A stretch of DNA of 64,000 nucleotides from Bacillota bacterium (GTDB taxonomy: Bacteria > Bacillota > Bacilli > Paenibacillales > Paenibacillaceae). Below are positions 26,826-35,782 of the stretch, piece by piece (position 1 is the stretch's first letter; each line of letters starts with the position of its first letter). The DNA is taken from the NCBI GenBank assembly GCA_023460795.1, contig JAEWPC010000059.1:124001-188000 (forward strand). The letters run 5' to 3'. The notes under the pieces are model-generated. The model was not told where the DNA came from, did no database searches, and worked only from the letters and a program-made list of their open reading frames with translations. The translations under genes were made by a program, and so were the position numbers.

Positions 26826-28449
26826 ATTGCTGATCGTCGACGACGAAGAGATCATTACGGATAGTCTGTACGAAGTGTTCGCTAGATTGATGCCCGACAA
26901 GCTGGACGTATACAAAGCTTATTCGGGCTCAGAGGCGCTGAACTGGATGTCCCGTTCCCGAATCGATATCGTCTTGACCGACATCAGCATGCCCGGAATG
27001 AACGGGCTGGAATTGACCGAGAACATACTGGCCTACTGGCCAAGGTGCAAAGTGATCTTCTTGACCGGTCACAGCGAGTTCGACTATGCCTATAAAGCGA
27101 TCCAGATGCCCTCCGTCCGATATTTGCTGAAGACAGAAGGCTACGACAAGGTTACGCAGACGGTGATGGACGCCATCGAGGAGATTCGGTGCGGCGATCA
27201 GGCCAGCGAGCTCGCCCTGCAGTCCCGCGAGCAGAAGCTCGCCTTGGAGCTGATGGCGCAGAGGGACTACTTCGGTCATCTTCTGCAGGACAGTTCGGAG
27301 CTGTGTATAGACCAAGAGGCGCTTAGCAAGGAATTCGGCGCGCTCGCCATCGGATTGGACCCCGCCGCTCCCGTCGCGATGGTCGTCGGCCGCCAATTCC
27401 ATCCGGAATCCGCCACCTACATCGAGAGGAATGCAATCGCTCGTTCCTTCGACGGAATCTGGCATTCGCATTTGTCCGAACAATCCCGTTACGTCGGAAT
27501 CGTGGATAAGCACAGCGACCACGTCTGGTTTCTGCAGCCGGTTCAAGATTCGCAAGAGAAGTCCGGCGGCCGGTTTATCCGGTTCCTGGAGGGAACCTTG
27601 GAGCTCGTGCAGGAAGCGGGATTGGCTGCTTTGGAATTGACGGTCGCCTTCACCGTGAGCGGGGCTCCTTGCGAATGGAAGGACATCACCGCCCAATACG
27701 AAAGGCTGCGCCAATTGCTGCAGTTAAAGCTAAGCGAAGAGATTCCGGTCATCATCACCGATCGTTCCGACCAGACAGAGTCGAGCGAAGCGAAGGAGGC
27801 GCAGCCGATCGCCAGGAAGTCCGAGATCATGGCGGCACACCTCGAAGCCGATCGGAAGGAGAAGTTCGAGGAATGCTTGGAGGAGGTTTCCGCCTGCGTT
27901 CTTCAAGACCGCGATAACGCGAATTTAGCGACCGAAGCTTATTACATGATCGCGCTCGTGCTCTATTCCTATATCAATCGTAACGGCCTGCATAAGGAAG
28001 TCGACAGCTGCGGCAAGCTGCTGCGTCTGGATAACCATTCCTCGATGAAGGAGGCGTTCGGTTACTTGTCCCGAATCGCGGACTGCCTCTTCAACAGGAA
28101 GCGCATGGACGACCGGGAGAGAACGTCCGGGGTCATCGATCAGATCTGCCGATTCATTCACGACCATCTGAGCGAGGACTTGTCATTGGTCCGGCTGGCC
28201 GAGCTTAATTACTTCAATCCGACTTACTTGTCCCGCCTGTTTAAGCAGGAACGAGGCATCAATCTATCGGAGTATATCGAGCGGTGCCGAATCAAGAAGG
28301 CGATGGAGCTGCTGCGGGACGGCGATCTGAAGGTCAGGGAGGTTGCGGCTTCCGTCGGCTACGAAGCGGCGCATTCGTTCACGCGATTTTTCAAGAAGGA
28401 GACCGGAATGACTCCGCAGGAGTATCGGGAGACGGCAGCCGTCGTCTAA
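26818..28449 (+). CDS. YesN-type response regulator with AraC DNA-binding domain
   Basis: A 543-residue regulator: a CheY-like receiver (residues 1-125; DDEE pocket at 9-12, phosphoacceptor D55 in LTDISMPGMNG), a long central region (about 130-420) of the kind found in YesN proteins, and two AraC helix-turn-helices (about 440-540; LSLVRLAELNYFNPTYLSRL and VREVAASVGYEAAHSFTRFF). It is translated from an ATG overlapping the kinase gene with GGAGGAAAG as ribosome site. Its likely targets are the carbohydrate operons on either side, including the one starting at 29531. Confidence 0.93.
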   Translation: MYRLLIVDDEEIITDSLYEVFARLMPDKLDVYKAYSGSEALNWMSRSRIDIVLTDISMPGMNGLELTENILAYWPRCKVIFLTGHSEFDYAYKAIQMPSVRYLLKTEGYDKVTQTVMDAIEEIRCGDQASELALQSREQKLALELMAQRDYFGHLLQDSSELCIDQEALSKEFGALAIGLDPAAPVAMVVGRQFHPESATYIERNAIARSFDGIWHSHLSEQSRYVGIVDKHSDHVWFLQPVQDSQEKSGGRFIRFLEGTLELVQEAGLAALELTVAFTVSGAPCEWKDITAQYERLRQLLQLKLSEEIPVIITDRSDQTESSEAKEAQPIARKSEIMAAHLEADRKEKFEECLEEVSACVLQDRDNANLATEAYYMIALVLYSYINRNGLHKEVDSCGKLLRLDNHSSMKEAFGYLSRIADCLFNRKRMDDRERTSGVIDQICRFIHDHLSEDLSLVRLAELNYFNPTYLSRLFKQERGINLSEYIERCRIKKAMELLRDGDLKVREVAASVGYEAAHSFTRFFKKETGMTPQEYRETAAVV

Positions 28450-28458
28450 TCTTATATA

Positions 28459-28497
28459 CGGCAGGCCGGACGCGAAAGCGTGTCCGGCCTGCCGTTT
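28459..28497. terminator. Bidirectional terminator between convergent regulators
   Basis: CGGCAGGCCGGAC (28459-28471) and GTCCGGCCTGCCG (28482-28494) form a perfect stem, extended by ACGC/GCGT, followed by TTTGTC. Confidence 0.85.
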
Positions 28498-28513
28498 GTC
28501 GTTACCCGCGGCC

Positions 28514-29266
28514 TTATGCCGTAACCAGAGCCTGTTTCCTGTATTCGTTAGCGCTAATTCCCGTATATTGCTTGAACTTCTTGTAGAACCAGTCGATCTC
28601 GGTATACCCGACATGACCCGCGATCTCGTAGATTCGCATATCCGTCTGCTCAAGCAGCCGTTTGGCTTTCTCCATCCGTTGCTGAAGCAAGTATTCGTTG
28701 AAGGACATCTTCTCCTCGTTCTTGAACTTCTGGCCCAAATACGCGCAGTTGAAATGCAGAGCGTCGGATATCTTCTTAAGCGATATGCTTTGGTGGAGTT
28801 CGTCCTGCACGTACTTCTTGACGACGTCTATGATCGAGGCTTGCGGGCGCCGTTGCCATTGAACGGAGGCGAGAAGCGAATCCGCGCCGGCGTTGCCGTG
28901 CAGCTCCCGGCCGACCGCTTGCAGACTCGCGGCGAGATCGGACGGCTGAACGGGATCGGCCAAATAGTCGTTGACCTGGTAGGTCAAAGCGGTTCTGGCG
29001 AGCTCGAAGTCGTGGCCGCCGCCGATCACGATGATCGGAACGCGGCTGAATTGCCTAATCTGGCCGCAAAGCTGCAATCCCTGCAGCTGTAAGCGCTTTA
29101 TATTCAAGAGTACGATCGAATATCGTCGCGCTCTTAGGAGAGTCAGGGCATCGCGCGGGTCGTTCGCGCAGGCTTGAAGGTCAAAGCCCAGCTCGTTCCA
29201 ATCGATCATGCGCTGCATGTTTTCTCTCGTCTGCGTGTTCGGATCGACAAGCAGTACCGAATGCAT
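28514..29266 (-). CDS. AraC-type regulator with degenerate receiver domain
   Basis: A 250-residue protein: a receiver-like domain (1-120) and a C-terminal AraC pair of helix-turn-helices (about 150-250; ISLKKISDALHFNCAYLGQKF and IYEIAGHVGYTEIDWFYKKF). The site aligning with the phosphoacceptor is Asn55 (IVLLNIKRLQ), the second acidic pocket residue is Pro9, and the Lys of the usual K-P pair is replaced by Asp (YLADPV). It should therefore not be phosphorylated in the ordinary way. Start 29266 follows GAGGTG by about 7 bases; a longer frame to 29290 would hold that site inside the gene. No kinase gene adjoins it. It is divergent from the importer operon at 29531 and may regulate it. Confidence 0.88.
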   Translation of the reverse strand: MHSVLLVDPNTQTRENMQRMIDWNELGFDLQACANDPRDALTLLRARRYSIVLLNIKRLQLQGLQLCGQIRQFSRVPIIVIGGGHDFELARTALTYQVNDYLADPVQPSDLAASLQAVGRELHGNAGADSLLASVQWQRRPQASIIDVVKKYVQDELHQSISLKKISDALHFNCAYLGQKFKNEEKMSFNEYLLQQRMEKAKRLLEQTDMRIYEIAGHVGYTEIDWFYKKFKQYTGISANEYRKQALVTA

Positions 29267-29402
29267 AAGAAGCACCTCGCTTATCTTCAATCGGCTTCGA
29301 ATTAGAGACCCCTTCGCGAACGGGTTACTCTATTAATAACAACTCGGGAAGAAGGCGACAATGTGCATCTCTTTACACCGTATGCATTTGTTTACCTTTT
29401 CC

Positions 29403-29416
29403 TGAAAGCGGTACCA
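29403..29416 (+). promoter_or_regulatory. cre-like catabolite repression site
   Basis: TGAAAGCGGTACCA matches the CcpA consensus TGWNANCGNTNWCA at all fixed positions except one (C for W at position 12). It lies 115 bases before the importer operon start codon, directly beside leader element copy B, where bound CcpA would block transcription. Confidence 0.6.
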
Positions 29417-29419
29417 ACA

Positions 29420-29466
29420 CCTATAAATAGGCGGGTATAACATCTGAATACCGGCAGGTTGTTGCT
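29420..29466 (+). promoter_or_regulatory. Leader element, copy B (shared with 13631-13675)
   Basis: Blocks CCTATAAAT, GCGGGTA and CCGGCAGGTTGTTGCT repeat copy A with 47 instead of 45 bases overall. In this copy GGTAT and ATACC inside the element can pair, and CAACACCT can pair with AGGTTGTTG around a bulge, giving a two-helix fold. The rest of the 240-bp divergent region holds the cre-like site and a palindrome but no gene. Confidence 0.5.
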
Positions 29467-29472
29467 CCAAAA

Positions 29473-29485
29473 TGTAAGCGTTACA
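29473..29485. promoter_or_regulatory. Palindrome in leader of importer operon
   Basis: TGTAAGCGTTACA has TGTAA/TTACA arms around GCG. It resembles a cre site one base short, or an operator for another LacI-type or CRP-like protein. It lies 45 bases before the start codon. Confidence 0.4.
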
Positions 29486-29530
29486 CTTCTCGGTGTAATC
29501 CAGTACGACACTTATCCTGGGGGGTATACG

Positions 29531-30916
29531 ATGCTTAACAAGAAGTTCGCAACAACGTTAATCAGCTTGTTGATGGTATCCGCATTGGCCGCTTGCGGCG
29601 GCGGGAATAACGGCAATAACAGCAGCGCGAGCCCGAGCGAGGCCCCGAGCAGCTCGGCGGCGGCACCGTCCGAGTCCGCGAGCGCTCCGGCATCGGAAGA
29701 GATCGAACAAGGCACGCCGGAGATGGATTTCGATCTAGGCGGCCGGACGATCAAAGTCGTCTCCTGGTGGGATATGACGCCGCAGGAGAGGAATCCCGAC
29801 GAAATCGCCAAGAAGAAGAACCTAGAGGAACTTCAGAAGAAACATAATTTCAAGATGGAATTCGTCAACGTGGATTTCGGCGAGTACCAGGAGAAGGTGA
29901 CGGCGTCCCTTCTGGCCGGCGAACCGATCGGTGATATCGTCAGGGTAGGCAGAAACTACGCGTTCCCGGCGCTCGTGAAGCAGGATCTGTTCTGGCCGGT
30001 CGACGAGTATACGAAGAACGCGAACGCTTTCGATCAGAACGCGACGAATAAGTGGGGGCAATACAACGGAAGAGGCTATTTGTTCTCCGAGTCGCGCGGC
30101 GATCTCGTACAAGGCATCTTCTACAACCGCACGTTGATGAACCAGCTCGGCATTAAGCCGCTGCAGGACTACGTGAACGAGGATAACTGGAACTGGGATA
30201 CGTTCATTCAAGTGGCGAAGGACGCGAACAAGGATACGAATAACGACGGCAAGCTGGACACGTGGGGGCTGGCCAATCCGAATATGATGGATCCGGGACT
30301 GTACTCCAACGAAGCCGCGCTCACGAGCGGCGACAAGCAGACGTTGGACGATCCGAAGACGGTCGAAGTGCTTAACTTCATCTCCCGCGTCGCGACCGAG
30401 AAAGTCGCCAGACCGACGGAAGGCGGAGACTGGACCGAACCGGGACAATTTTTCCGTCAGGGCAATACGCTCATGTACTCCGGCGCGTTCTATGAGATCG
30501 GCGGCTTGAAGACGGATATGAAAGACTACGACATCGGCTTCGTGCCGTTCCCGAAAGGCCCTAGCGCTAGCTCCTATCATTCCTTGGAGCCTGCTTATCA
30601 GGCGCTGACGATTCCTAAAGCGGCGAAGGATCCGGATAAGCTTCTGTACATCTGGGAGAAGTACAACGACATCGACTCTATCTACGATTATCCGGAACAG
30701 TCGGACTTCGAGGCTAATCTGACCACCGAAGAGGACATCAACAATGCGAAGCTGGCGGTCGAAGGCTTGACCGTACTGGAGCACGGCACGTTCATGCCGG
30801 ACTTCCCGTACTACGCGATCGGCGGCGATCTGCTTAACGGCGAATCGGTATCGACGGTCATCGAGAAGTACAAGGCGCCCGCGCAAGCGGCGATCGATAA
30901 GGTTTATCAGAAATAA
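29531..30916 (+). CDS. Sugar-binding lipoprotein of an ABC importer
   Basis: A 461-residue family 1 solute-binding protein with lipobox LAAC (Cys22) and a Ser/Ala/Pro linker (about 28-60). Typical features are the KEVVSWWDMTP-like first strand (RTIKVVSWWD), DTNNDGKLDTWGLA (a calcium-type loop) and FFRQGNTLMYSG near the hinge. ATG 29531 follows GGGGGG by 7 bases. It is first in a long same-strand cluster; a stem-loop after its stop could raise its level over the genes that follow, as is common for binding proteins. The most likely ligand is a plant oligosaccharide given the GH10/GH43 genes at the cluster end. Confidence 0.9.
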   Translation: MLNKKFATTLISLLMVSALAACGGGNNGNNSSASPSEAPSSSAAAPSESASAPASEEIEQGTPEMDFDLGGRTIKVVSWWDMTPQERNPDEIAKKKNLEELQKKHNFKMEFVNVDFGEYQEKVTASLLAGEPIGDIVRVGRNYAFPALVKQDLFWPVDEYTKNANAFDQNATNKWGQYNGRGYLFSESRGDLVQGIFYNRTLMNQLGIKPLQDYVNEDNWNWDTFIQVAKDANKDTNNDGKLDTWGLANPNMMDPGLYSNEAALTSGDKQTLDDPKTVEVLNFISRVATEKVARPTEGGDWTEPGQFFRQGNTLMYSGAFYEIGGLKTDMKDYDIGFVPFPKGPSASSYHSLEPAYQALTIPKAAKDPDKLLYIWEKYNDIDSIYDYPEQSDFEANLTTEEDINNAKLAVEGLTVLEHGTFMPDFPYYAIGGDLLNGESVSTVIEKYKAPAQAAIDKVYQK

Positions 30917-30928
30917 TCTATAGCAGAC

Positions 30929-30968
30929 AATAGTCCCCATTTAGATCTCTTCTAACATGGGGACTATT
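30929..30968 (+). terminator. Intercistronic stem-loop
   Basis: AATAGTCCCCAT (30929-30940) pairs with ATGGGGACTATT (30957-30968), a perfect 12-bp stem with a 16-base loop; only ATTGGATTT follows. It could be a partial terminator or an mRNA-stabilising hairpin after the binding-protein gene. Confidence 0.65.
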
Positions 30969-31006
30969 ATTGGATTTCGATCTTTCGCCGTAGGAGGGGA
31001 GAAGAT

Positions 31007-33916
31007 TTGGAGCTCTTCAAGAGAAGAAAAGGAACGATCATGCTCGTCGCGGTCTTATTTTTTTTGTCCGTTTGGGCGTTCTACCCTTCGGATCGCTCGG
31101 GAATCGGACGCATTCAAGCGATGCCCGATTTCGTCGCGGTGACCGGTTCGGACGCGAAGGACGGGTATGACGCGTACTTAAGCAACGCCTCGAACGCGGC
31201 ACGTCCGAATGAAACCGTACGAATCGAGGGGGAAAGCTTCGCGAGAACGGAAGGAGACGGATTCGAGGTCGCGGACGGTTACGAGGGCTTGAACGGCAAA
31301 GCCGTCCTTACGCCGGACGCGGGATCGATCAGTTGGGAGGTTCGTATCGATAACCCGGGTTTGTACAACTTGAGGATTCACTATTATCCGATTCACGGCA
31401 AAAGCTCGTCGATCGAGCGGGAGTTGTCCATTAATAACGAAATTCCATTCAAGGGCGCGGAGATCATTCTCTTCAACCGTCTGTGGGGCAATCGGGACGC
31501 GGAGGTCAAACGCGACGACAGAGGCAACGATCTGCGGCCGAAACAAGTTGAGAAACCAGCATGGCAGCTCGCTGCGTTCGCGGACAGCGAAGGGTATTAC
31601 GACGAGCCTTATCTGTTCCGCTTCGGCCAAGGGGTGCAGACCCTTACGCTGACGGCGCTTAGAGAGCCTATGGCCATTGATTATATCGAGCTGTATCAGG
31701 AACGAAGCTTGAGTACTTACGCGGAGACGAAGGCCGCGTATGATTCCTCGGGCATGGAATCCGCGAAGGATCGATTCCTTCTCGTCCAGGCGGAGGAAGC
31801 GATCCTGAAGTCGTCCCCGACGCTGTACCCGGTCTCGGACAGGTCCAGCGCTTCGGTCGAGCCGCAGGACGATTCGAAGATCAGAATCAACGCGATCGGG
31901 GGAACGAACTGGAAGCTGCCCGGTCAGTGGATCGAGTGGGAGATCGACGTGCCGGAGGACGGCTTGTATAAGATCGCCCTGAAGCGGAAGCAGGACCAGC
32001 TGCGGGGCATCTATGCCACCAGAAGCTTAATGATCGACGGGGAATACCCGTTCAAGGAGATGAAGCGGATTCGCTTCGACTTCAGCAGGGATTGGGAGAT
32101 GGACGTGCTGGGCGGAGACGACGAGCCGTATTTGTTCCATCTGACGAAGGGGAAGCATGTCCTCCGCCTGACGAACACGCTTGGCGACGTCGCCCCGCTG
32201 CTTCGGACGATCGAATCGAGCGTCCTGGAGCTGAACGAGATGTACCGCAAAATACTGATCATCACCTCGAACACGCCCGATCCGTATCGCGACTACCAAT
32301 TGGAGAAACGGATACCGAGCATGGTGGACGTGTTCGAGAAGCAAGCGGTTACGATCCGGCGCGTCGCCGATTATTTGGAACAGGCGACCGGGGAACGAAG
32401 CGATAAGGTCGCCGTTCTGCATACGTTGGTCGACCAATTGGAGCTCATGGCGGACGATCCGGAGACGGTCGCCAAGCGATTGAATTCTTTCAAGATTAAC
32501 ATCGGCGGCCTGGGCACGTGGATTCTGACCGTACGGGAGCAGCCTTTGCTGCTCGACTATATCGTCGTCGCTTCTCCCGAACGCGAGCTTCCGAAAGCAG
32601 GCGCGTCGTTCATGGAGACGGTGGGCCACGAATTGGGGGCCTTCGCGGCTTCGTACACCGAGGACTACGACAGCATCGGCAATACCGGCGAAAGCGATCG
32701 TTCCGTTGACGTCTGGATTACGACGGGAAGAGACCAGGCGCAGGTGCTCAAAAGCCTGATCGACGAATCCTTCTCGCCGGATACGAATATCTCGGTGCAT
32801 CTCAAGCTCGTTCCGGCGAATATTCTGCTTCCCGCGACGTTGGCGGGCGAAGGTCCGGACGTCGCGATGCAGATCGGGGAAGACGTGCCCGTCAACTACG
32901 CGATGAGGGGGGCCGCGGCCGATCTATCCAAGTTCCCCGACTTCGCGGAAGTCGCCGCGAGATTCCGCGACAGCGCGCTGACGCCGTACCGATACAACGG
33001 CGGCGTATACGCGCTCCCCGAGCAGCAGACGTTCCCGATGCTGTTCTACCGCAAGGATATTCTTAAGGAGCTCGGTCTCGAGCCGCCGAATACGTGGCAG
33101 GACGTCTATAACATGATCCCCGTGCTGCAGAAGCACAACATGGATTTCTGGCTTCCGATCGAGAATCCGGGCACGGCGACGAACAACGCGATGCTCGTCC
33201 CGAACGCCACGTTCTCCATGCTCCTCTATCAGAACGGAGGCCGATTCTACTCGGACGACGGGAAGATGAGCGCGCTCGACTCCGACAAGTCGATGGAAGT
33301 GTTCAAGCGATGGACGCAGTTCTATACCAATTATAAGTTCCCGGTCATAGCGGACTTCCCGAACAGGTTCCGGACCGGCGAGATGCCGATCGGAATCGCC
33401 GACTATACGACCTATAACATGCTGACGGTGCTGGCGCCGGAGATCAAAGGATTATGGGACTTCACGATGGTGCCCGGTACCGAGAAGGAAGACGGTACGG
33501 TCAACCACAACGTCGCCAGCCATACGACCTCCGTCATGCTGCTCGACCGCTCGGACGACAAGCAGTCGGCGTGGACGTTCATGAAGTGGTGGGCGGACCA
33601 AGAGACGCAAGTCGCCTTCGGACGCGAGATGGAGGGGCTGCTCGGCGAGTCGGCGCGTTACCCGACGGCCAATATCGCGGCGCTGGAGGAATTGCCTTGG
33701 CCGGTTAGGGATTACCGCAACCTGGATAGCCAATGGCAATGGGTCGAAGGCATTCCGCAAGTACCGGGCGGATACTTCACCGGACGGCATCTGGACAACG
33801 CGTTCCGGAAAGTCATTAACGCGAACGAGAATCCGCGAGAGGCGCTGTCGGATTACATCCTGTACATCAATAACGAAATCGCGGTCAAGCGCAAAGAATT
33901 CAAACTGCCGAACTAG
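31007..33916 (+). CDS. Membrane-anchored fusion of carbohydrate-binding-like domains with a solute-binding protein
   Basis: A 969-residue protein beginning at TTG 31007 behind GGAGGGG. Residues 9-26 are one transmembrane/signal helix. Two similar beta-sandwich domains follow (about 60-230 and 260-410), each with the pattern 'VRIEGESFAR ... SISWEVRIDNPGLYNLRIHY' / 'QAEEAI ... WIEWEIDVPEDGLYKIAL', as in CBM35/CBM6-like folds. A helical region (about 420-540) leads into a complete family 1 solute-binding domain (about 560-960; EGPDVAMQIGEDVPVNYAMRG, YALPEQQTFPMLFYRKDILKELGLEPPNTWQDV). Two permease genes follow at 16 bases. It appears to be a docking version of an importer binding protein; the ligand is unknown. 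Confidence 0.85.
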   Translation: MELFKRRKGTIMLVAVLFFLSVWAFYPSDRSGIGRIQAMPDFVAVTGSDAKDGYDAYLSNASNAARPNETVRIEGESFARTEGDGFEVADGYEGLNGKAVLTPDAGSISWEVRIDNPGLYNLRIHYYPIHGKSSSIERELSINNEIPFKGAEIILFNRLWGNRDAEVKRDDRGNDLRPKQVEKPAWQLAAFADSEGYYDEPYLFRFGQGVQTLTLTALREPMAIDYIELYQERSLSTYAETKAAYDSSGMESAKDRFLLVQAEEAILKSSPTLYPVSDRSSASVEPQDDSKIRINAIGGTNWKLPGQWIEWEIDVPEDGLYKIALKRKQDQLRGIYATRSLMIDGEYPFKEMKRIRFDFSRDWEMDVLGGDDEPYLFHLTKGKHVLRLTNTLGDVAPLLRTIESSVLELNEMYRKILIITSNTPDPYRDYQLEKRIPSMVDVFEKQAVTIRRVADYLEQATGERSDKVAVLHTLVDQLELMADDPETVAKRLNSFKINIGGLGTWILTVREQPLLLDYIVVASPERELPKAGASFMETVGHELGAFAASYTEDYDSIGNTGESDRSVDVWITTGRDQAQVLKSLIDESFSPDTNISVHLKLVPANILLPATLAGEGPDVAMQIGEDVPVNYAMRGAAADLSKFPDFAEVAARFRDSALTPYRYNGGVYALPEQQTFPMLFYRKDILKELGLEPPNTWQDVYNMIPVLQKHNMDFWLPIENPGTATNNAMLVPNATFSMLLYQNGGRFYSDDGKMSALDSDKSMEVFKRWTQFYTNYKFPVIADFPNRFRTGEMPIGIADYTTYNMLTVLAPEIKGLWDFTMVPGTEKEDGTVNHNVASHTTSVMLLDRSDDKQSAWTFMKWWADQETQVAFGREMEGLLGESARYPTANIAALEELPWPVRDYRNLDSQWQWVEGIPQVPGGYFTGRHLDNAFRKVINANENPREALSDYILYINNEIAVKRKEFKLPN

Positions 33917-33932
33917 CTGGGGGTGAAAGACG

Positions 33933-34889
33933 ATGCAAGCCGAAACATCGCGTCCGACCGTACCGAACCTCGTTCAGACGAACAAACCGTCGCGCTTCGC
34001 GTTGAAGTGGAAGGAGCTGAAGAAAAGCAAGCACTACTACATCCTGATGAGTCCCTATATGCTCATTTTCTTCACCTTCACCGTCATTCCCGTCGCGTTC
34101 TCGCTGCTGCTGAGCTTCACTTATTTCAATATGCTCGAATTCCCCCGGTTCGTCGGATTGCAGAACTATTCGCGTCTGCTGCTGGACGACGACGTGTTCA
34201 TGATCGCGCTCAAGAATACGCTTCTGTTCGCGCTGATTACCGGCCCGATCAGCTATGTCGCCTGCTTCCTGTTCGCGTGGATCATCAACGAGCTGTCGCC
34301 GAAGATCCGCGCCTTCATGACGCTGGTCTTCTATGCGCCGTCGATCGCGGGGAACGTGTATTTCATCTGGCTGATCGTATTTTCCGGCGATAGATACGGC
34401 TATCTCAACGGCTTCCTGATGAAATACGGATTTAAGCTGGAACCGATTCTGTGGCTGACGACCGAGAAGTACATTCTGCCGATCCTTATCATCGTCCAGC
34501 TCTGGCTGAGTCTCGGCACGAGCTTCCTGGCCTTCATCGCCGGCTTGCAGACGATCGACAAGTCGCTGGTCGAGGCCGGAGCGATGGACGGTATCAAGAA
34601 CCGGTGGCAGGAGCTATGGTATATTACGCTGCCGTCGATGAGGCCCCAGTTAATGTTCGGGGCCGTCATGCAGATTACCGCGTCGTTCGCGGTCGCCGAC
34701 GTATCGATCGCCTTGGCGGGCTTCCCGAGCGTCAACTACGCGGGACATACGATCGTTACGCATCTGATGGACTACGGAACGATACGCTTCGAGATGGGCT
34801 ATGCATCCGCCATCGCCACGGTGCTCTTCTTCTTGATGATCGGGACGAACATCCTGACGCAGAAATTGCTCAGAAGGGTAGGTGAGTGA
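33933..34889 (+). CDS. ABC sugar permease, LplB/UgpA type (first pair)
   Basis: A 318-residue permease with six transmembrane helices (first near 38-58) and the cytoplasmic EAA loop VEAGAMDGIKNRWQELWYITLPSMRP. GGGGGTGAAAG precedes the ATG by about 5 bases. Its stop overlaps the start of the next permease, so the two form one heterodimeric channel. The ATPase is not encoded here; multiple-sugar importers of this group share a common MsmX-type ATPase encoded elsewhere. Confidence 0.9.
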   Translation: MQAETSRPTVPNLVQTNKPSRFALKWKELKKSKHYYILMSPYMLIFFTFTVIPVAFSLLLSFTYFNMLEFPRFVGLQNYSRLLLDDDVFMIALKNTLLFALITGPISYVACFLFAWIINELSPKIRAFMTLVFYAPSIAGNVYFIWLIVFSGDRYGYLNGFLMKYGFKLEPILWLTTEKYILPILIIVQLWLSLGTSFLAFIAGLQTIDKSLVEAGAMDGIKNRWQELWYITLPSMRPQLMFGAVMQITASFAVADVSIALAGFPSVNYAGHTIVTHLMDYGTIRFEMGYASAIATVLFFLMIGTNILTQKLLRRVGE

Positions 34890-35767
34890 CGTTGGGCGTC
34901 AAAGTGCTATCCGGCTTTCGGTTGTCGAGGAAGCTCAACCGCTCGTTAACCGTCAGCCTCATGCTGTTCCTGCTCTTGGCGGTGTTCGGCTGCTTCATGG
35001 CGCTGCCGCTGCTCTTCGCGGTGAACAATGCGTTCAAACCGCTTGACGAGCTGTTCGTCTTCCCTCCCCGTCTGTTCGTGAACAATCCGACGACGGATAA
35101 CTTTTACGACTTGTTCGCGCTGATGGGGAATTCATGGGTGCCGCTCTCCCGTTATATCGCCAATACGCTGTTCATTACGATCGCCGGTACCGTCGGACAT
35201 ATCCTGTTCGCGTCGGCAGCGGCTTATCCGCTCGCGAAATATCGTTTTCCGGGCTCCAAGGTGCTGTTCAACATCGTCGTGCTCTCGCTCATGTTCTCCG
35301 GGGCGGTTACTTCGATACCGAACTATATGGTGATGTCGTGGCTCGGATGGATCAATACGCACGCATCGATTATCGTGCCTTCGCTCGGCTTCTCGCTCGG
35401 ACTGTTCCTCATGAAGCAATTCATGGAGCAAATCCCGGACGCGCTGCTAGAAGCGGCCAAGATCGACGGAGCGAACGAATACCGAATTTACTGGACGATC
35501 GTCATGCCGAACGTGAAACCGGCGTGGTTAACGCTGATGATCCTGCAGTTCCCGATCTTGTGGGGAAGCGACGGCGGCAACTTCATCTACAGCGAGAATC
35601 TCAAGACGCTGCACTATGCCCTCGGCCAGATCACTCAGGGGGGCATCGCAAGGGCGGGCGTCGGAGCGGCGGTCGCGCTGATGCTCATGATCGTGCCGAT
35701 CGCGCTCTTCATCGTCTCCCAGAGCAGCGTCATCCAGACGATGACGACTTCCGGGATGAAAGAGTAG
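34886..35767 (+). CDS. ABC sugar permease, LplC/YtcP type (first pair)
   Basis: A 293-residue permease with six helices and EAA loop LEAAKIDGANEYRIYWTIVMPNVKP, partner of the preceding gene. The start is GTG 34886, four bases inside the upstream gene, with AAGGGTAGG upstream; TTG 34892 is an alternative. The following gene begins 15 bases after the stop. Confidence 0.88.
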   Translation: MTLGVKVLSGFRLSRKLNRSLTVSLMLFLLLAVFGCFMALPLLFAVNNAFKPLDELFVFPPRLFVNNPTTDNFYDLFALMGNSWVPLSRYIANTLFITIAGTVGHILFASAAAYPLAKYRFPGSKVLFNIVVLSLMFSGAVTSIPNYMVMSWLGWINTHASIIVPSLGFSLGLFLMKQFMEQIPDALLEAAKIDGANEYRIYWTIVMPNVKPAWLTLMILQFPILWGSDGGNFIYSENLKTLHYALGQITQGGIARAGVGAAVALMLMIVPIALFIVSQSSVIQTMTTSGMKE

Positions 35768-35782
35768 AAAGGATGCGTGCAG

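Noticed and set aside
29459..29530. Upstream start for the binding-protein gene
   Set aside because: The extension has no ribosome site and precedes a perfect lipoprotein signal peptide beginning at 29531.
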